Part shown: piece by piece, positions 59,284-64,000 of the stretch
Position numbering within the stretch: the stretch's first letter is position 1
Layout of the letters: the number at the start of each line of letters is the position of its first letter
From: Eulemur rufifrons
Taxonomy: Eukaryota > Chordata > Mammalia > Primates > Lemuridae
Assembly: GCF_041146395.1 (NCBI RefSeq)
Contig: NC_091002.1
Location: forward strand, 10,348,501-10,412,500
Length of the DNA stretch: 64,000 nt
Reading direction: 5' to 3'
Translations under genes and position numbers: made by a program
Notes under the pieces: generated by a model
Told to the model about the DNA's origin: nothing
Databases searched by the model: none
What the model saw: the letters and a program-made list of their open reading frames with translations, nothing else

Positions 59284-59371
59284 CTAAGTCAAGCACGGAC
59301 CCTCGATCATTGACATTTTGTGATTTATTTCTCTAGTGTTTCTCAATCTCCCTTTCTCTCGCGCGCTCAAG

Positions 59372-59395
59372 CTCTCTCTCTCTCTCTCTCTCTCT
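59372..59395 (+). repeat. (CT)n microsatellite
   Basis: About 12 CT units, with a GCGCGC just upstream at 59361-59366. Confidence 0.88.
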
Positions 59396-60174
59396 AGCAG
59401 AATTTGTATCACGCTGCACACACAGTTTTGTATTCTGTTGGTTTAACCTACCATTACCCATGTGAACATTTCCCTCTGGGTGTGCTCGCTAAGTCCCGGT
59501 GCATACCAGCTTTGAAAGTTAAATCTCACTTGAGGGCAGTGTTAATGGGAAAAGGGTTATACTTTCTCTGAACAAAGTGGGAGGATTTATGGGAAGTGGG
59601 TCTGAGGATTCTAGCCAAAAAAGCCATGCTTGCCTTATATTGGTTATACTTCCCTGAGCTCAAGACAATGTGCAGGCCAGCTTGATGGCCGGGGTGTGCA
59701 CAGGCTGGGCCACTTGCTGTGGCTGAGGACAGCCAGGGCCCAAAACGCATCCTGCAGATGCACCATGAAGGGAGCAGCTGCTGCAGTCCAGGTGGGCGGG
59801 GTCAGCCTGGACACTCCAGTCCCTGTCCTTGGGCCTGGAGGAGCTGGAGGGGGCCTCAGCGCTGCTGTGCACAGAGAGTGGGTGTGAATATGGGGACTTC
59901 TTCCTCGAATTCCAAAAATACCTCCATGGAGGATGGGTGTTTCTGCATGAACAAAGGGCCAGAAGAGTCTCGCCTCCATTTTCAGTGTGGTTTTTGATAA
60001 CAAAGTATATGATTTTAAGGAGACATCTTATCCTTGAAAAAGTGCCCTGTGGCATTCCCAGGGACACGGATGGGTCCATAAAGTCTCATGTCTGATTTTG
60101 GCCACTGCTGAGGGGGCAGTCCATCCACACACCCAGGGTACAGTGCAGCCCGGGTATGTGTGAGTCTGTATGCA

Positions 60175-60200
60175 TGTGTGTGTGTGTGTGTGTGTGTGTG
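60175..60200 (+). repeat. (TG)n microsatellite
   Basis: Thirteen TG units. It explains the VCVCVCV and HTHTHT runs of the frames that cross it. Confidence 0.92.
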
Positions 60201-61220
60201 TACGTGCACGTGTATGGGTAGTAATGCCCCCAGGGCAACTCTCTTCCAAGGAGGTCAGAACCAGTCAATAAATGCCCAGCTGCCCTTCCTTCAGGCAGAC
60301 GATTCTAGGGGTGCTGTGTACGATTCCCAGTGGATTGGCAGGGACCTCAGGAAAGCACCCTTTCACGGGCCCGTCCTCCCCTGTCTCACTCACTTGCTCT
60401 GCTCCCTCACTTTTTTACAATTACCCTCCTAAAGAAATTACCTGTACCCAAGTTCTTATTGCAGAAGTCCTTACTTTGGGGGACCCCAAACTAAGAGAGG
60501 TGACACAGCTTGTTTGAAATCTTCTGGGTAACCACAGGAGAGCAAACAGCATGACCCTCCCTTCTACGGGATCACATATCCAGACACATCCCTGAGCCTC
60601 ACAAAAATCACCGAGTGAGAGGAGAATGCCAAACGCTAGGACAATGGTTTGAACTGGGATTCGTGGAAGCCTGGAGTTCTGTGCAAGGGCACAGAGCTGC
60701 TGTGTCTGTTGGGGCAAAGGGGCCACTAGAAAGACCTCTGGAATCACTCACAGCAGTTCCTTGTTATCTATTTGAGGTATGCAATTCCTAACTAAGAGAT
60801 TTCAAAACATGATTCTGCTGCTAAAAATGTCCCAGAGCCACGGGGTTAACGTGGCTTAGCAAGGGTGAAAGTTGTGCGCCAAAGGAGGTGTGAATGACAC
60901 TCACTTCTCCCACGTACGTGCTCTGTGTTTGTGCCTCCCTTGGCCAGAGGAAGTGGACTGCACTGTCCTTGGGGTGCACATGGGAAGAGGAGGCCCTTAG
61001 CTCCAGGACATCCCCTGTCCTCTCTGATAGAGTTGGAGAGAAGGCTCTGGTCCCAACAATGGCCATACACTGTGCCAGCCATCCCTGTTGGGTGAAGCGA
61101 GAGAGAATCACATAACGCTCTCGTCACAGCATTCTTGCTCATCTAAAACCAGGTTAGAGAACCCATTGGGGGCAATAAGGAAAGGGATAGAAGTCATGAA
61201 ATTTCAACATGCTGCCTAAA

Positions 61221-61235
61221 TTAGGGTTAGGGTTA
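61221..61235 (+). repeat. Short telomere-like repeat
   Basis: TTAGGGTTAGGGTTA, two and a half telomeric units. Too short to imply a telomere fusion. Confidence 0.6.
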
Positions 61236-61448
61236 TGCTCCCATAAGGCAGGGAGGGGTTGATACTTTGCCACAAGGGGCTTGTCATTTTTCTTTTGCTT
61301 ATTTCAAAATGCACATAGTAGGCCTAAAAATGTACACGATGACTGGTATGTAAACCGTGTGAAATGGATTTGAAAAGCATTGGCCAGAGATATCTGTGGG
61401 AGTTAGGTTTAAATGTCCTGCCATTCTAGATGCAAAGTTCCTTCAGGG

Positions 61449-61605
61449 TGGTGGTTCTCAGAGATTAGAGGGAAGGTACTAGACTGGCTGCCTGGACCCT
61501 GCACTGGAGAGTCTAATTCAGTGTGTCTGGGGTGGGTCCTAACATCTGGGTGTTTTCACATGCTCCTTAGGTTATTTTGATGAGCAACCAGGCTTGGGAA
61601 TTGTT
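61449..61605 (+). mobile_element. MER5-like hAT element, diverged
   Basis: GGTGGTTCTCAGAGATTAGA, GTCTAATTCAGTGTGTCTGG, GGTGGGTCCTAACATCTGGG and GCTCCTTAGGTTATTTTGAT keep the MER5 order. The right terminal repeat is decayed. Confidence 0.7.
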
Positions 61606-62769
61606 GCTGCATGTAGGTCATCACAGCAAGAGCCACTGTCACCAATTCTAGCATCTTGAAGGCTGCAGGGCAACCGGCTGCACTTCCCCCTGTGTCCCCC
61701 TGGGCTTGGGAGACACAGCAGCCTTTGTATCTGCAATGCAGAGAAAAGGCCAGAGTTCTCCGATAGGAGCTTCCAGAGATGGGGACAGAAGAGCTGGTTA
61801 AAAGCCCAGAATGGATTAAATAGCTGCCAGGGACCTTGTCTGTGGTTCTTTCATATCAACTTGAAATGTCCCAAGTTCTAAAGTTTCTCAGGAAAGTAAT
61901 CAAGGCAACCCACACTCCTTCCTTCTATAAAGCCGTGTATCATCCTTCCTTCCTAATGAGATGTCCAAGGATGTGTCCACACTTAGTACTATTTCATTCT
62001 GGAGAAAATAGAAATGTAGATTTAGGAAGGTTTTGCTCAAAGTGGAGGTGAGGTCCCAGGACATGAAGAAGTGGGAAGGGGAAGGGAAAGGAAGGAGAGG
62101 GCTGTGAGGGGAGGACAGAGGGATGTAGAAGAATGCCATGCAGGGAGAAATGGAAAAGACATAAAGGGAAATGGGCATAAGGAACAGAAAATTGGGAGGC
62201 AAAGGGCACTCGTGTGTGGCTAACTCGAGATTCCATATCCAGGTGGGGCACAGTTATCTGCCATGTCCCCCAACCCATGGTGCAGGTGCAGCTCCAGCGG
62301 TGCCCCCGATTAGCTGGACCATCATGGAAAGTGCTTTGAACCTGGCCTACCATATGCATTACTGAGATGATGGGGGCAATGTGAAAGCAGTGATGTGGGG
62401 CCTCTTGCTTGTTAGGGAAAGGGCCGAAATAAAGCCATGGTGGAGTCAGAGTCAGGCTCATGGCTGGTGCCTCTATGAACCTAGGAGGTGGCTACTCTAC
62501 ACAGACAAAGTGGATCTACAGCTAAGTTCTCATCTTCTGGGTTTGGTTATTTGCATCAGCTTTTGGGAATCTGCCTGTTTCTTGGCATTTGATTCATCTC
62601 AGGTTAAAAGATGTTTTGCCTGAGATTAGCCTGTGTACCCACGTTCATCTTTTTAGCTCTGCATCATTTCTGACCACTGACCCTCATGTCCCCCCTGCCC
62701 TGCAGTGGCATTCATCTGGTCTACCTGGATCAGCAAAGGCTCTGGGCCACCACTGTTCATGCTTTCATT
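61606..62769. other. Unassigned sequence with purine-rich patch
   Basis: 62060-62190 is a GGAAGG-type purine-rich patch. The 155-codon minus-strand frame 61994-62461 is its pyrimidine shadow, rich in S, F and P, and is not a gene. Confidence 0.35.
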
Positions 62770-62880
62770 TGCTCATTCATTCATGCAAGACACGGATATT
62801 AAGTGTCTAGACATCTCTGTTGGTCCAGACACTGATATTACTGAGGATGCATCGCTGCTCTTTTGGAGCTGATGCTCTGG
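62770..62880 (-). repeat. L2-type LINE 3' end fragment, antisense
   Basis: GCTCATTCATTCATGCAAGA, CAGACACTGATATTACTGAG and TTTTGGAGCTGATGCTCTGG follow the antisense L2 end, diverged. Confidence 0.5.
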
Positions 62881-62881
62881 T

Positions 62882-63030
62882 ATATCAGTTCTCAATCGTC
62901 TGCACATGACAGTCACTTCAAAATACTCCTGCCCAGGCCTGGTCTCTAACTTATTGCATCAGAATCTCTGAGCTTGGGATCCAGCTGACTCTGAGGCTTA
63001 TCCATGCTTGAGGACCACTGAGAAAGGCTG
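62882..63030 (+). mobile_element. MER5-like hAT element
   Basis: ATCAGTTCTCAATCGTCTGC, CCAGGCCTGGTCTCTAACTT and GCATCAGAATCTCTGAGCTT, ending TTGAGGACCACTGAG, are MER5-type with the right terminal repeat mostly kept. Confidence 0.65.
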
Positions 63031-64000
63031 TCTTTAAGCACTGGTATGACTGGGTCTTCAGAATTTCTCTGTAGCCCCTCAACGGCGGCATGAAAAGCAT
63101 CTGATTTTCCATCCCTGCCCTGGGTAGCATTTCCTCCCCGGCTGTACTGATGCTGGACAGCTCCTCCCTCCAGAGCCCACACCCGCTGCAACATGCCAGC
63201 TGCGGTTTTAACTTCTGCAGCTCCAGTAACACCATTTGCTCTCTTTGTCCTTCCAGCCCTGCGGGTGCAGTGGCATTTAGCTATCACTAATCCTTATGTG
63301 GCTTCTCAGCTGTTCCATCACCTGTGTAACCAATCTTCTCTAATGAATTTCCTCTGAAATGTCCAGGGTGGCTTCTCTTTTCCTGAAGGTACTCTGAATG
63401 TCACAAAGTAAAATATAACGAAAGGCACCTATAAGGTGGCAGTTCCCCCGTCCCTGTGGGATGGTGTGCTTGGTGCACAGGAAGGCAGAGGATGAGGTTG
63501 CTGGGAAAAGGATGTTTACATCCTGCCTCTGAAGCGTCCAGAACAGAAATTCTCATAGGTGATCCATTGGCCTCCCTGGGTCGATTCAAAGAAGTTCCTC
63601 CAGAGACTGACATGTCTCCTGATGTATGTAACCACATGACTACAGAAAGCTGCCAGTGACATGAACCACTCAGAGCCCCAGGTGTACTTCTTATGGGCCC
63701 AGTTTCAGTTCCACCTCTAACTCATGATCTCTTTGAGAAAGGGAATGTCCTCTCCCCATACAGGACAGCTCTTTGAGGGACAACTGACCCATGGTTAGCA
63801 AAGCATCAACTTGCATGCAACTCTCAAAGATCCTAGTATTTGTGGAATCAGGGGAGAGGTTCAGTTTATTAAAGCAGCGTGATTCTCAGAGAGCAAAGGG
63901 CATGAATCTTCAACTCTTTCAGACTTGCATTAGTATCTAAGCTCAGGAACCCCTGGCTGAGTACTCAAGCTCTAGGGATCCTCAATTCTTTGACAGTAGC
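63031..64000. other. Unassigned sequence to window end
   Basis: No repeat family or gene recognised. A 113-codon minus-strand frame (62946-63287) overlaps the MER5 copy and is not gene-like. Confidence 0.35.

Larger units (their letters stand above)
59398..61448. other. Long unassigned stretch
   Basis: About 2 kb. Apart from the GT tract at 60175-60200 and a short TTAGGG pair at 61221-61235, no repeat is recognised. Overlapping opposing frames at 59630-60095, 60160-60517 and 60421-61142 lack domains. Confidence 0.35.

Noticed and set aside
61221..61235. Possible interstitial telomere.
   Set aside because: Only two and a half TTAGGG units, far too few to mean a fusion or repair event.
61994..62461. 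A 155-codon minus-strand frame rich in S, F and P.
   Set aside because: It is the pyrimidine complement of a purine-rich patch, so stops are rare for compositional reasons.

Overview
This window looks like nuclear DNA from a primate, most likely a strepsirrhine and probably a lemur. There is one full-length dimeric Alu at 21839-22181. Its AT-rich linker and its right-arm block (GAGCTAGGCTAACGCCACGG) match, from memory, lemur-type Alu rather than human-type Alu. A young L1 insertion at 57775-58583 ends in the short 3' tail I associate with strepsirrhine L1. Older Alu copies, MIR, L2, MER5-type hAT elements and MaLR LTRs are all usual for a placental mammal. No database could be searched, so every repeat family name here is recognition from memory of the consensus.

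I find no protein-coding gene. The longest open frames are about 140-160 codons. None resembles a known protein, none joins a neighbouring frame through convincing splice sites, and several lie inside repeats. The window is best read as intergenic or deep intronic sequence built from layered, mostly ancient mobile-element remains separated by unassigned sequence.

Layout. 0-5 kb: L2, MER5, LTR, MIR, an antisense THE1/MST-type LTR and an L1M 3' end. 5-10.4 kb: mostly unassigned, with one hAT fragment. 10.4-15.6 kb: sense L1M, an LTR, a long antisense L2, MIR and an antisense MaLR LTR. 16-24.5 kb: an Alu monomer, MIR, a hAT element nested inside a MER5 element, antisense L2, the lemur-type Alu, an antisense Alu and a hairpin-bearing hAT element. 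25.8-32 kb: antisense L1M, a MaLR 5' LTR plus internal region, and assorted L2, hAT and LTR remains. 33.8-39 kb: a long antisense L1/HAL1-like element and other L1 and hAT pieces. 39-49.7 kb: relatively GC-rich, with an unclassified repeat pair, LTR copies, an L1 nested in an LTR, a 26-base G run and a long L2. 50-57 kb: Alu copies, simple repeats, L1M, L2, MIR and an LTR. 57-64 kb: an alternating AT tract, an RFX-like site, the twin-primed L1, three MER5 copies and simple repeats.

The most informative observations are transposition histories that can be read from the sequence: an L1 with a 5' inversion and 18-bp target duplication, a hAT element with an 8-bp duplication inside a MER5 element, and an L1 3' end that splits an LTR. 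Also notable are a 98-bp repeat pair I cannot name and an 80-nt hairpin inside a hAT remnant. I see nothing that amounts to a new gene system.
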